From: Emticicia sp051209875
GTDB taxonomy: Bacteria > Bacteroidota > Bacteroidia > Cytophagales > Spirosomataceae
Length of the DNA: 64,000 bases
Direction of reading: 5' to 3'
NCBI RefSeq assembly: GCF_051209875.1
Contig: NZ_JBNTQY010000001.1
Location: 3,348,001-3,412,000, forward strand
Part shown: piece by piece, positions 17,194 to 26,113 of the stretch
Layout: each line of letters begins with the position of its first letter
Position numbering within the stretch: the first letter of the stretch is position 1
Translations under genes and position numbers: made by a program
The notes under the pieces: model-generated
Told to the model about the DNA's origin: nothing
Databases searched by the model: none
What the model saw: the letters and a program-made list of their open reading frames with translations, nothing else

Positions 17194-18384
17194 ATGAAAA
17201 CTAAATATTTTAAGTACGTTATCATTTCTTTTACGCTGACTTTATTAACGTGGTCATGCGGAAAAGTAGCAACCCCCGATCCACAACCAGTTGTTTTAGT
17301 TAGTTCAACTTTGGTGAAAGAATACACCAAAGAGCAACTCATTGCTTCACTTGGGCCATCTTTAGGTTCTCAAGTTTCATTATTTGTTCAGGGAGGCGTA
17401 AAACAATATAAAATTGTTTATAAAACAAAGAATACCGATGGTACTGAAATTCAAGCTTCTGGAGCAGTTATTATTCCAGTTGGAACGGCATTCACCAATG
17501 CTTTACCGGTATTAAGTTACCAGCATGGTACTATTTTTGACGATAAACAAGCACCATCCTATTTATCAGCCGACGGCGAAGGTGCAATTGCTTCATTCAT
17601 TGCTACTTTAGGGTATATTGTGGCTGCTCCCGATTATATTGGTTATGGAGCATCAAATAATTTACCCCACACTTATGAGCAACGTGAGGGTTTGGCAACT
17701 GCTGGCTTAGATATGTTGCGTGCTACCAAAGAGTTTATTACGAAAGAAAAAGCGAATTGGAACCAAAGTTTATATATTGCTGGCTACTCAGAAGGTGGCT
17801 ATGCTACGATGTCATTACAAAAGAAAATTGAAGAAGAAGCTCCATCAGAATTTAGTTTGAAAGCTTCAAGTTGCGGTGCTGGAGCTTATAATAAAACTTT
17901 GAGTTTCAAAACTTTAGCAACAACCAAATCAAGTGGAGATTCGCAACACAATGCTTCATATATTTGGGTACTTTTGACTTATGATAGAGTTTATAAACTC
18001 AATCGTCCGATGTCGGCATATTTTGCTGAACCTTATGCCTCTCAAATTCAGAAAGATCAACAAAATGTAAGAATTTCAGGTAGTTTAACAACTATTTTGA
18101 GTGATGCAGTCAAAAAAGGAGTTACTGAAGGAACCGATACTGCATTGCTTAATGCAGTAAAAGATAATGATATTTTTGATTGGAAGCCCAAAACCCCTAC
18201 CCGTTTGTATCATGGAACTTCTGATACTTATGTTCCATTTTTCAATTCACAAACAGCTTTTGATGCCATGCAAAAACGTGGTGCCACCAATGTGGCACTA
18301 TTCCCGATTCAGGGCGGTGACCATGGTTCATCTATCCAATCTTTTTTATTAGGAACACTTGAATTTTTTAGCAATACAAAATAA
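17194..18384 (+). CDS. Alpha/beta hydrolase lipoprotein (secretory lipase-like)
   Basis: A 396-residue protein read from the ATG at 17194, which gives a clean signal peptide and lipobox Cys in TWSC near residue 17. An in-frame extension of ten codons upstream would bury the signal and overlap the promoter. The catalytic Ser lies in GYSEGGY near 199, Asp in GTSDTYVPF near 343, and His in GGDHGSS near 376, the order of serine esterases and secretory (LIP-type) lipases. It is probably an envelope-anchored esterase or peptidase. It is monocistronic or weakly linked to the next gene, since a repeat region follows. Confidence 0.85.
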   Translation: MKTKYFKYVIISFTLTLLTWSCGKVATPDPQPVVLVSSTLVKEYTKEQLIASLGPSLGSQVSLFVQGGVKQYKIVYKTKNTDGTEIQASGAVIIPVGTAFTNALPVLSYQHGTIFDDKQAPSYLSADGEGAIASFIATLGYIVAAPDYIGYGASNNLPHTYEQREGLATAGLDMLRATKEFITKEKANWNQSLYIAGYSEGGYATMSLQKKIEEEAPSEFSLKASSCGAGAYNKTLSFKTLATTKSSGDSQHNASYIWVLLTYDRVYKLNRPMSAYFAEPYASQIQKDQQNVRISGSLTTILSDAVKKGVTEGTDTALLNAVKDNDIFDWKPKTPTRLYHGTSDTYVPFFNSQTAFDAMQKRGATNVALFPIQGGDHGSSIQSFLLGTLEFFSNTK

Positions 18385-18398
18385 TTTATTAAAGATAA

Positions 18399-18515
18399 AT
18401 TGTTAATGTTTAATTGTAAATGATAAAAGCAACTGATTCATACATTTACGAAAATAAAAGTACCGTTAACAATTAATCATTCACCATTAATAATTTTAAT
18501 AATTAATCAATAATC
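18399..18515. repeat. Heptad-repeat element (ATTGTTA / ATTAATT vocabulary)
   Basis: The left arm 18399-18426 reads as 7-mers ATTGTTA, ATGTTTA, ATTGTAA, ATGATAA. The right arm 18464-18515 is, on the other strand, ATTAATT/ATTAATG-type 7-mers. The right arm ends at the ATG of the next gene. The two arms face each other across about 37 bases. Confidence 0.55.
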
Positions 18516-18833
18516 ATGGCAAATTTAAAAACTGGCGTAGTTCATACTGTATTTTTTTGGTTAAAGGAAAAAGATAATGCAGAACATCAAGCCGCTCTTC
18601 ATGCAGGTTTGAAAGAATTGGCACAAATTGATTTAATCAAAACTGCTTATGTGGGTAAGCCTGCTAATACTAACAGACCTGTGATTGATTCTTCTTATAG
18701 TTTTTCATTAACTTTTGTGTTTGATAATGCAGCAGACCAAGATACTTATCAAACTCATCCTGACCATCTTGTATTTATTGCAAATTGTTCTCACTTATGG
18801 GAAAGAGTGCAAGTTTATGATGCTGAAAGCTAA
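18516..18833 (+). CDS. Dabb family (stress-responsive alpha/beta barrel) protein
   Basis: A 105-residue protein matching the Dabb ferredoxin-like dimeric alpha/beta barrel: VVHTVFFWLKE at the start, a central helix, and SFSLTFVFDNAADQDTYQTHPDHLVFI near the end, the usual family signature. No signal peptide, so cytoplasmic. Members are small dimers linked to stress or, in some cases, to enzymatic cyclisation; no specific reaction can be assigned. The start lies directly against a heptad-repeat element. Confidence 0.88.
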   Translation: MANLKTGVVHTVFFWLKEKDNAEHQAALHAGLKELAQIDLIKTAYVGKPANTNRPVIDSSYSFSLTFVFDNAADQDTYQTHPDHLVFIANCSHLWERVQVYDAES

Positions 18834-18852
18834 TTTTTAGCAAAAAACTTTC

Positions 18853-18911
18853 AAAACCAGCTAAATTTTCAGAAATTTGCAGATCAAATCTGCAAACACT
18901 GGTTTGTTTTG
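18853..18911 (+). terminator. Nested hairpins, likely terminator of the Dabb gene
   Basis: TTTGCAGAT (18876-18884) and ATCTGCAAA (18888-18896) form a perfect 9-bp stem with loop CAA. An outer stem AAACCAG/CTGGTTT encloses it and is followed by a T-rich stretch (GTTTTG). It lies 20 bases after the Dabb stop codon. Confidence 0.6.
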
Positions 18912-18925
18912 TCCCCAATTTACCA

Positions 18926-20215
18926 ATGAAAAAACTACTATTCTCAATACTTTTTATAGGAAACTTTACCGCCTTTTCTCAAAAACTATCTTTTGATGCA
19001 AAAGCTGTAATAGCCATTTCAGATGCAGATATGGCAGCTTCTGCCTACATTGATGGTAAGTTATTGAAGGAAAAAGGCTCTAAAGATGCTCTTTCAGTAA
19101 TCAAATTTCCAATTGAAAAATATTCTGAAGAAATCAAAACCATCAGTGTATCCAATTCAGTGTTGAATTGGACAAAAGGAATGGTTCTTTCAAAAAACAA
19201 CCATATTGCGTATGTAGTTGAAACTAGAGGTACACAGGCCGATAATGTTACTGAATTTAAAAACCTACATACCGATTTTCCATTGGGGGGCTTTATTTCA
19301 GTAGTAGATATAAGTGATTTATCTCAACCTAAAGTTTTATATAAATTCCCAACTGGCAAAAACCCTATCGCCGTTGATATTAGTCCTGATGGAGAGTATT
19401 TAATTATTTGTAGTGAGGAAGAAGAAAAAGAATTACAAGTATTAGAATTAGATTCTACAGGAAAACCTATCAGAATTATTAACAAACCAAAAGATTTTCC
19501 TACTGGCCGTATTACAGATGTAAGTTGGCACCCAAATAATAATTTCATAGCCTTTACTTTAGAAGATTCAAAAGAAGTTGGCTTAATTAAAGTAACAAGA
19601 GATGGGCCAACTGGCAAAATTGTTCGCATGGATTTAGCAGGCCATCCACTAAAAGTTGGGAAATTTCCTGGTGCAGGGCAGTTTTCTCCTGATGGTAAAT
19701 ATTATATTGTGCCAGACTTAAAGTGGGGAGATGATGCAAAAGCAGAGCAAGGATATGATGGTAAAGGGGATATGTTTGTCATAAAATTTAATTTTGAAGG
19801 AACAGGCGATCATTTCTTAATCACACGAGCTAAAGTTGGCGAAAATCCCGAAGGTTTTGCCATTAGCCCCGATGGAAGCATGATTGTGGTAGCTAATATC
19901 AAAAAAACACATTATCCCTGGGAAAACGCTGAATTTTCTAAAAATGCTTCTCTATCCTTATTAACACTCAATGCTGATGGAACCCTTACTAATGCAGGTG
20001 AATTTGATTTTGAAGGGATTTTACCACAAAATATACTTTTCGATAAAAACGGGGATAACATTGCCGTAACAGTTTTTGATTATTTCAATTATGGCAAACA
20101 TATTGGTGGAATTGATTTTTGGAAAGTAAACAAAGGTGCAAAACCAAGCTTACAAAAACAGGATTTTAAGCTCTTTCTTCCTCATGGCTGTCATGCTTTT
20201 AGGTTGATAAAATAG
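18926..20215 (+). CDS. Secreted beta-propeller protein (YncE/lactonase-like)
   Basis: A 429-residue protein with signal peptide about 1-19 (FTAFSQ). Repeated blade motifs such as PIAVDISPDGEYLIICSEEE, AGQFSPDGKYYIV and PEGFAISPDGSMIVVANI show a seven-bladed WD40/YVTN-type propeller. The family includes periplasmic YncE-like proteins and lactonase-fold proteins. No catalytic set can be assigned. A strong terminator follows, so it is a short transcription unit with no partner gene. Confidence 0.8.
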   Translation: MKKLLFSILFIGNFTAFSQKLSFDAKAVIAISDADMAASAYIDGKLLKEKGSKDALSVIKFPIEKYSEEIKTISVSNSVLNWTKGMVLSKNNHIAYVVETRGTQADNVTEFKNLHTDFPLGGFISVVDISDLSQPKVLYKFPTGKNPIAVDISPDGEYLIICSEEEEKELQVLELDSTGKPIRIINKPKDFPTGRITDVSWHPNNNFIAFTLEDSKEVGLIKVTRDGPTGKIVRMDLAGHPLKVGKFPGAGQFSPDGKYYIVPDLKWGDDAKAEQGYDGKGDMFVIKFNFEGTGDHFLITRAKVGENPEGFAISPDGSMIVVANIKKTHYPWENAEFSKNASLSLLTLNADGTLTNAGEFDFEGILPQNILFDKNGDNIAVTVFDYFNYGKHIGGIDFWKVNKGAKPSLQKQDFKLFLPHGCHAFRLIK

Positions 20216-20229
20216 CAATAAATATCAAG

Positions 20230-20266
20230 AAAAGCCTTCAAATTTCATCGTTTGGAGGCTTTTTTG
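20230..20266 (+). terminator. Intrinsic terminator
   Basis: Stem AAGCCTTCAAA pairs with GTTTGGAGGCTT (with a bulge) and is followed by TTTTTTG. It begins 14 bases after the propeller gene. Confidence 0.85.
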
Positions 20267-20342
20267 TTTGGGTGAAAAAACTTAATTTTAAAACCAAATA
20301 TACACTTCATAAGTTACAGATCTATATTACACCCCAAAACCA

Positions 20343-21665
20343 ATGAATTCAACAAACAAAGTAGGTTTAAAAAGAGAAATTGGCGTATTAGGTTTGGCCG
20401 CAAACACCCTCAACCGAACAATCGGTGCAGGAATCTTCGTTTTGCCTGCTTTGGTAGCAAATATTTTAGGCAGTGCAAGTATTCTTGCTTATATCATTTG
20501 TGGTTTGTTGATGATGATTATTATGCTGTGTTTTTCAGAAGTTGGTAGTCAAATTACAACTACTGGTGGAGCTTATGCTTATATTCATGCAGCTTTTGGC
20601 CCTTTTGCCGGCTTTCTTGCCAATTCGATGTTTTGGTTTGTTGGAATTCTGGCTGATGCAGCCGTTGCCAATGCAATGGCTGATATGTTAGCAATCCATT
20701 TTCTAGCTTTATTTAATCCACTTTTTAGGGATATTTTCTTTTTCACTATTTTTGGAAGTTTTGCCTTCATTAACGTGTTGGGTGTAAAACATGGTGATAA
20801 TGTAGTCAAAATCAATACTTTTATTAAATTAATTCCTCTGTTTATTCTGATTATTGCTGGATTTATAGGCACTTCTACTGAGAATTTACGTTGGGAATCC
20901 TTTCCTTCTTTGGAAAAATTAGGAGAAGCTTCTCTTCTATTATTTTTTGCTTTCGCAGGTGGTGAAGCATCATTGAATGTAAGTGGCGAAGTAAAGAATC
21001 CAAAAAAAGTGGTGCCATTGGGAGTATTATCAGGAATGGCAGCCGTAGTGCTTATTTACATTCTGATTCAAACGATTTCTCAAGGAGTGCTTAGTACAGA
21101 TTTAGCCTTACAAAAAGAAGCTCCTCTTGCCGTGGTTGCCAACAAAGTTTTAGGAAAATTTGGTTCCACGCTCATTATTGCTGGTGCAGCCTTCTCAATG
21201 TTTGCCGCTCTAAGTGGTTCAATTTTATCTTATCCTAGAGTGATTTTTGCTGGAGCAAACAAAGGATGGATGCCATCATTCATGGGCAAAATTCATCCTA
21301 AATTTGCTACTCCTTATTGGGCTATTATTTTTTATGCCTTATTTGATTTTATTTTTGCTATTTCTGGGGGATTTAAGGAATTAGCAATTATCGCAAGTGC
21401 CTCATTATTAAGTATTTATATGGGCGTTGTTTTAGCAACCATTCGATTAAGATTGAAGAACAATAATCCACAAACTGATTCTTTTAAGCTCCCTGGAGGT
21501 ATCATTATTCCTATTTTTGCCGCCTTGGCAATTCTTTGGTTTTTATCGCATTTGGCTCAAAATGAATTTATTGCTCTTGGTATTTTTCTAATAGTTTTAT
21601 CTATCATTTACTTCTTGATAAACACTTTCGGTAAGAATAAAAATGTAGATTCCTCAATCTTTTAG
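20343..21665 (+). CDS. APC-family amino acid permease
   Basis: A 440-residue integral membrane protein with about twelve hydrophobic segments. The first helix contains NRTIGAGIFVLPA, the substrate-binding signature of APC-superfamily transporters, and the segment FFAFAGGEASLNVSGEVKNPKKVVP near 200-225 matches the TM6 region of amino acid permeases. It probably imports an amino acid by proton symport or exchange. It lies 47 bases upstream of the SGNH hydrolase/kynureninase pair and may be read with them, which would fit tryptophan/kynurenine use, but this is inference. Confidence 0.9.
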   Translation: MNSTNKVGLKREIGVLGLAANTLNRTIGAGIFVLPALVANILGSASILAYIICGLLMMIIMLCFSEVGSQITTTGGAYAYIHAAFGPFAGFLANSMFWFVGILADAAVANAMADMLAIHFLALFNPLFRDIFFFTIFGSFAFINVLGVKHGDNVVKINTFIKLIPLFILIIAGFIGTSTENLRWESFPSLEKLGEASLLLFFAFAGGEASLNVSGEVKNPKKVVPLGVLSGMAAVVLIYILIQTISQGVLSTDLALQKEAPLAVVANKVLGKFGSTLIIAGAAFSMFAALSGSILSYPRVIFAGANKGWMPSFMGKIHPKFATPYWAIIFYALFDFIFAISGGFKELAIIASASLLSIYMGVVLATIRLRLKNNNPQTDSFKLPGGIIIPIFAALAILWFLSHLAQNEFIALGIFLIVLSIIYFLINTFGKNKNVDSSIF

Positions 21666-21712
21666 TGATCAAAATTCGTTAGTATGGCTATCTCATAAAA
21701 ATCTTTTAACTC

Positions 21713-22390
21713 ATGAAATATCTCATCATTAGCTTATTTATACTTACCTTTTCATGCAATTTAACTTATAGAAAACCAGAAATGAACAATAAATTAACAT
21801 ATTTAGCATTAGGCGATAGTTATACAATCGGTGAAAGTGTTGCTGAAAATGAGCGTTGGCCTGTTCTATTGACCAAGAATTTAAATAATGCAGGAATCGA
21901 TATTTCAGCTCCAAAAATCATTGCACGAACGGGCTGGACAACAGATGAATTGAAAGCAAAAATAGTTTCTGAAAACATTACTCAAACCTACGACTTAGTC
22001 TCTCTTTTAATCGGTGTAAATAATCAATATAGAGGAAGAAATGCAGAGGAATTCAGAGCTGAATTTGCAGATTTACTCGACATTTCAATCAAATTTGCAA
22101 AAAATAATCCTGCTCATGTTATCGTAGTTTCGATTCCAGATTGGGGAGTAACACCTTTTGCCTCCGATAGAAATAAAAAAGAAATAGCAGATCAAATCGA
22201 TCTATTTAATGCCATAAAAAAAGAAGAAACTGAGAAAAGAGGTGTTTTATTTGTTGATATAACACCTATTTCCAGACAAGCTGTAAATGATAAAAGTCTT
22301 ATTGCAGATGATGGCTTGCACCCTTCAGGAAAAATGTATCAACTTTGGGTTGAAAAAATTACACCAGCACTATTGAAAAAACTTTATTGA
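21713..22390 (+). CDS. SGNH/GDSL-type hydrolase lipoprotein
   Basis: A 225-residue protein with signal peptide and lipobox Cys near 15 (LTFSC). Block I is ALGDSYTIGES (catalytic Ser near 38), block III includes LIGVNNQYRG, and block V is DDGLHPSGKMY with the Asp/His pair. These define an SGNH esterase such as a lipase/acylhydrolase. It is probably envelope-anchored. The stop codon overlaps the kynureninase start as TGATG, so the two are translationally coupled. Confidence 0.9.
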   Translation: MKYLIISLFILTFSCNLTYRKPEMNNKLTYLALGDSYTIGESVAENERWPVLLTKNLNNAGIDISAPKIIARTGWTTDELKAKIVSENITQTYDLVSLLIGVNNQYRGRNAEEFRAEFADLLDISIKFAKNNPAHVIVVSIPDWGVTPFASDRNKKEIADQIDLFNAIKKEETEKRGVLFVDITPISRQAVNDKSLIADDGLHPSGKMYQLWVEKITPALLKKLY

Positions 22391-23664
22391 TGAACTTAGA
22401 AAGCTATTACCAAAAAGCACTTGAATTTGACAAAAATGATTCTCTTGCTTCCTTTAAATACCAATTTGAATCACATGATGAGATTTATTTAGATGGAAAT
22501 TCTTTAGGAAGACTTCCCAAAAAGACAATCGAATTAACAACAGATTTGATACAAAATCAATGGGGTAAACGTTTGATCAGAAGTTGGAACGAACACTGGA
22601 TGGAACTTCCCAATAAAATTGCGGCCAAAATAGCTAAAATAGTTGGTGCAAGAGAAGATGAGATTTTTGTTGGAGAAAGTACTTCTATCAATTTTTACAA
22701 ATTGGCTTACGCAGCACTCAATTTTGACAATACTCGAAAAAAAATCATTAGCGATTCTCTCAATTTTCCTACCGATTTATATGTTTTGCAAGGTCTAATT
22801 GAGCAACAATTCCCCTCTCATTCTTTAAAAATTATTGAAAGCAAAGATGATATTTGTATCACAGAAGAACAAATTGCCAATGAATTAGACAAAAACACAG
22901 CTTTTCTTACCCTAAGTCATGTTGTTTTTAAAAGTGCATTTATGTATGACATGAAAAAAATCAACGAAATGGCTCATCAGCAAAATGCTTTTGTGATTTG
23001 GGATTTAAGTCATGCCGCAGGTGCTGTTCCCATTCATTTGAACGATTCAAATGCAGATATGGCAGTAGGTTGTACTTACAAATACCTGAACGGTGGGCCA
23101 GGTTCACCTGCTTTTTTATATATAAGAAAAGATTTGCAAGAAAAACTCATCAATCCAATCTGGGCGTGGTTTAGCCATCAAAGACCTTTCGAATTTAGTT
23201 TAGAATATCAAGCTAAAAGTACAATTCAACGTTTTTCAACTGGAACACCGTCTGTACTCTCATTGGCTGCGACAGAGCCTGGTTTGGATTTATTGATTAA
23301 GGCAGGAATATCAAACTTACGTCAAAAAAGTGTTTTACAGAGTAGTTTCTTATTGGAAATGGTACAACAATATTTGGTTCCAATTGGATTTTCAATTGCA
23401 TCACCATTGAATATCAACCAAAGAGGCTCACATATTTCAATTCAACACACAGAAGGTTATAGAATCAATCGAGCAATGATTGAGCCTTTTGATAGTTCAA
23501 AACCTATCATCCCCGATTTCAGACCACCTAACAATATTCGTTTAGGCATTGCCCCTCTCTACAATACTTTTCAGGAATTATATGAAACAGTGGTGAGAAT
23601 CAAGCAAATTGTTGAAGAAAAACAATACGAACATTTTAGCCAAGAAAAACTCAAAGTAACTTGA
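22390..23664 (+). CDS. kynU: Kynureninase
   Basis: A 424-residue PLP enzyme that cleaves kynurenine or 3-hydroxykynurenine to anthranilate or its 3-hydroxy form plus alanine. Family signatures are YLDGNSLGRLPK near 29-40, WDLSHAAGAVP near 203 (Asp contacts the PLP ring) and GCTYKYLNGGPGSPAF with the PLP Lys near 229. The ATG at 22390 overlaps the preceding TGA; an in-frame TTG one codon upstream is less likely. No kynurenine formamidase or tryptophan dioxygenase gene is adjacent. The following 100 bases are a heptad-repeat element. Confidence 0.95.
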   Translation: MNLESYYQKALEFDKNDSLASFKYQFESHDEIYLDGNSLGRLPKKTIELTTDLIQNQWGKRLIRSWNEHWMELPNKIAAKIAKIVGAREDEIFVGESTSINFYKLAYAALNFDNTRKKIISDSLNFPTDLYVLQGLIEQQFPSHSLKIIESKDDICITEEQIANELDKNTAFLTLSHVVFKSAFMYDMKKINEMAHQQNAFVIWDLSHAAGAVPIHLNDSNADMAVGCTYKYLNGGPGSPAFLYIRKDLQEKLINPIWAWFSHQRPFEFSLEYQAKSTIQRFSTGTPSVLSLAATEPGLDLLIKAGISNLRQKSVLQSSFLLEMVQQYLVPIGFSIASPLNINQRGSHISIQHTEGYRINRAMIEPFDSSKPIIPDFRPPNNIRLGIAPLYNTFQELYETVVRIKQIVEEKQYEHFSQEKLKVT

Positions 23665-23666
23665 TT

Positions 23667-23774
23667 GAGTTCTGAGTCATGAGTTCTGAATTCTGAGGTA
23701 AAAAGACAAATAAGTCTTACCTATTCAAAATTTTCACTCTCACACTCAGAACTCATAATTCAGAACTCAGAACT
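23667..23774. repeat. Heptad-repeat element (GAGTTCT vocabulary), facing arms
   Basis: The left arm 23667-23697 reads GAGTTCT, GAGTCAT, GAGTTCT, GAATTCT, GAG. The right arm 23745-23774, on the other strand, reads GAGTTCT, GAATTAT, GAGTTCT, GAG. A small inner hairpin GTAAAAAGAC/GTCTTAC lies between. The element fills the gap between two convergent genes and overlaps the stop codon of the SDR gene. Confidence 0.75.
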
Positions 23775-24666
23775 ACTTTTTCGTTTTATCCTTTATCACC
23801 GCTTGAATAATATCCCACATTTCGCTTGGAATTTGATTCAAATGATTGAATTCTCCTGCACCATTAATCCATTCGCCCCCATCAATCGTGACAACTTCTC
23901 CATTGATATAAGATGAAAAATCAGACATTAGGTATGCTGCTAAATTGGCCAATTCTTGATGCTCTCCTACCCTTTTCAAAGGCACATTACCAAAATCGGA
24001 GAATCGCTCACGCAAATGTTCTGGAAAAGCATCTACTGGAAAAAGTCTATCCCATGCTCCTTTGGTTGGAAATGGACCTGGGGCAATAGCATTGAAGCGA
24101 ATACCATATTTTGCCCATTCAACTGCCAAACTACGTGTCATTGCCAATACTCCAGCTTTGGCCATTGCCGAAGGCACTACAAAAGCGGAGCCTGTCCAAG
24201 CATAGGTCGTTACAATACTCAATACCGTCGCTTTTTGTTTTTGTTCAATCCAATGTTTACCAAAAGCCAAAGTCGAATAATAACTTCCTTTCAAAACAAT
24301 ATCCACTACCGTATCAATAGCTCTGTGCGAAAGTCGCTCTGTTGGCGAGATAAAATTTCCTGCTGCATTATTTAATAAGCCATTTACCTGACCGAATTCT
24401 GCCAAAGCTTTGTCTTTCATCGCTTCAATTGCACCATAATCACGCACATCACAAGCAATAGGCAGCACTTTACCACCCGTTTCTTTTTCTAATTCATGAG
24501 CGGTTTCTTCCAAAACTGCCAGTTTTCTACTAGTGATAACCACATTTGCTCCGAGTTCAAGAAAATATTTCGACATTGCTCTGCCGAGCCCGGTTCCACC
24601 CCCTGTAACCACAAAAGTTTTACCATCTAATGAACCTTCTTTTAACATTGGTTGATTGTAAGCCAT
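23773..24666 (-). CDS. SDR oxidoreductase, 2,4-dienoyl-CoA reductase-like
   Basis: A 297-residue Rossmann-fold short-chain dehydrogenase. The dinucleotide motif VTGGGTGLGRAMS is at about 19-31 and NNAAG near 110. The usual YxxxK motif is replaced by FVVPSAMAKAG, and the block VTTYAWTGSAFVVPSA closely resembles mitochondrial-type 2,4-dienoyl-CoA reductases, where the catalytic layout differs from other SDRs. The C-terminal AIAPGPFPTKGAWDRL also fits that group. It is likely to act in oxidation of unsaturated fatty acids in the cytoplasm. The stop codon lies inside a heptad-repeat element shared with convergent kynU. Confidence 0.87.
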   Translation of the reverse strand: MAYNQPMLKEGSLDGKTFVVTGGGTGLGRAMSKYFLELGANVVITSRKLAVLEETAHELEKETGGKVLPIACDVRDYGAIEAMKDKALAEFGQVNGLLNNAAGNFISPTERLSHRAIDTVVDIVLKGSYYSTLAFGKHWIEQKQKATVLSIVTTYAWTGSAFVVPSAMAKAGVLAMTRSLAVEWAKYGIRFNAIAPGPFPTKGAWDRLFPVDAFPEHLRERFSDFGNVPLKRVGEHQELANLAAYLMSDFSSYINGEVVTIDGGEWINGAGEFNHLNQIPSEMWDIIQAVIKDKTKK

Positions 24667-24759
24667 TTTATTTAATTTTTAGTGTTGAGTATTGTATATA
24701 ATTAGTTGATTGCCAATAGACCACAGTCCACAGAAATTTACTAATCTACAAATTAAAGC

Positions 24760-24798
24760 AAAAAAGCCACAAATGAGTAACTCATTCATGGCTTTTTT
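24760..24798 (-). terminator. Intrinsic terminator of yceI
   Basis: AAAAAAGCCAC.AAATGAGT (24760-24778) pairs with ACTCATT.CATGGCTTTTTT (24780-24798). It is A-rich on one side and T-rich on the other. It lies 66 bases downstream of yceI and upstream of the SDR gene, all on the minus strand. Confidence 0.85.
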
Positions 24799-24863
24799 AT
24801 AAAAAATATTCGATGAATACAAATCTTTATACTATCGGCTTCTAATCATCGAAGCAATAAAAA

Positions 24864-25487
24864 TTATTTTGAAGCAACAATTTTTACATCAACTTGGAAG
24901 TTGTCATAAATCATTTTGTCACCAATCGACTCAAAGAATGATTTTGAACCAAATTTACTGCCAAATTTTGTACGATCAACTTCAAATTTTGCAGTCGCCG
25001 TTGTTGCATCTTTAGCAACTGTTACAACCGCAGGGAATGTAATTGGCTGTGTAACACCATTGATTGTCAAGTTACCAGCAATATCATAATTTGTTGCAGT
25101 TTTTGCCGTTGCTTTTGTGATTTTCAAAGTAGCAGTTGGATATTTTGCTACGTCAAAGAAATCTGGAGAAGTTAAATGACCCACTAATTTTGCATTATAA
25201 CCTGCATCTGTCAAATCCAAACATTTAATTGATTTCATATCAATCGTAAATTCACCACCCGATAATTTTCCGCCATTCACTACTAAACTTCCACTTTGAA
25301 CACCAATTGTACCATTGTGTTCGCCTGTAAACTTCTTACCTAACCAGTTAAATGTACTTGTTTTTGCATCAACTTTCAAAGCTACTGGAGCGGCACTTTT
25401 TGAAGCTTTTTTTCCACCATCAGCCATTGCTGAAACACTTACCAATGCAGCAAAAGCTACAAACATCAAATTTTTAACAACTTTCAT
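24864..25487 (-). CDS. YceI family protein
   Basis: A 207-residue protein read from the ATG at 25487, which gives a normal signal peptide (about 1-20, SAMADGG). A longer frame from 25544 would add 19 hydrophobic residues ahead of it and is rejected. The body matches YceI: STFNWLGKKFTGEHNGT, a central TATLKITKATAK stretch and the ending FQVDVKIVASK. The family forms a lipocalin-like beta-barrel that binds polyisoprenoid-type lipids in the periplasm. It lies 57 bases after a MarR regulator gene on the same strand, a pairing seen in other Bacteroidota. Confidence 0.92.
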   Translation of the reverse strand: MKVVKNLMFVAFAALVSVSAMADGGKKASKSAAPVALKVDAKTSTFNWLGKKFTGEHNGTIGVQSGSLVVNGGKLSGGEFTIDMKSIKCLDLTDAGYNAKLVGHLTSPDFFDVAKYPTATLKITKATAKTATNYDIAGNLTINGVTQPITFPAVVTVAKDATTATAKFEVDRTKFGSKFGSKSFFESIGDKMIYDNFQVDVKIVASK

Positions 25488-25544
25488 CTTTACTAAATTT
25501 TGGTTTAAACGTAATATAAAAAATAAAAAAATACTCCTATCCAA

Positions 25545-26006
25545 TCAATCAATACTTCCTCTCAACTTATCTAATAAACTGCTTAATGTTTCTGCTTCCT
25601 CCTCTGTAATTTTTTTCAGAGCCATTTCCCATTCATTTTGCTGACTATCAATCATTTCTAACACTTCTTTTCCTTTATCTGTAATTCTAATATCACAAGC
25701 TCTGCGGTCATTTGCATTATCGCATCTTGAAACTAAGCCTTTCAACAAAAGCTTATCAACTAAGCGTGAAGCATTAGACATTTTATCCAACATCCTTTCG
25801 ATAATACCATTGACAGTAATAGGAGTTGGGTATTGCCCTCGCAAAATCCTTAATACATTATACTGCTGAGAAGATAAATCATAAGGCTTTAATAAGCCTT
25901 GTTGCTCAAAATTCATCCAATTAGAGGTATAAATAATATTTACCAATAATTTCTGGTAAGGACTCTTAAAAGGCTTTTGCTGCTTAATATCTTTTTCTAT
26001 TGACAT
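25545..26006 (-). CDS. MarR family transcriptional regulator
   Basis: A 153-residue winged-helix protein. The region LSSQQYNVLRILRGQYP..ITVNGIIERMLDKMSNASRLVDKLLLKGLVSR (about 44-95) is the MarR helix-turn-helix, followed by the wing NDRRACDIRITDKG. It probably represses its own promoter and yceI downstream, with relief on binding a small ligand. Its start is 20 bases after the predicted transcript start. Confidence 0.93.
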   Translation of the reverse strand: MSIEKDIKQQKPFKSPYQKLLVNIIYTSNWMNFEQQGLLKPYDLSSQQYNVLRILRGQYPTPITVNGIIERMLDKMSNASRLVDKLLLKGLVSRCDNANDRRACDIRITDKGKEVLEMIDSQQNEWEMALKKITEEEAETLSSLLDKLRGSID

Positions 26007-26032
26007 GTCTATATTGCTGTTTAATGAATATA

Positions 26033-26070
26033 CAAATATAATACATTAACAATAAATGTTGCTACATATA
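26033..26070 (-). promoter_or_regulatory. MarR promoter with imperfect operator
   Basis: On the minus strand TATATTTG (plus-strand positions 26033-26040) is a perfect -7 element, placing the transcript start near 26026. Just upstream the imperfect inverted repeat TTAACAATAAATGTTG (26046-26061) could bind the MarR dimer. No -33 TTTG is seen at the usual distance. Confidence 0.4.
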
Positions 26071-26113
26071 TTACAAAAGTTTTTTTTGTTTAGTTCAAAT
26101 TTAATAAAAAAAA

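Noticed and set aside
23956..24375. 139-codon frame antisense to the SDR gene
   Set aside because: Shadow of a strongly conserved reading frame; no family resemblance.
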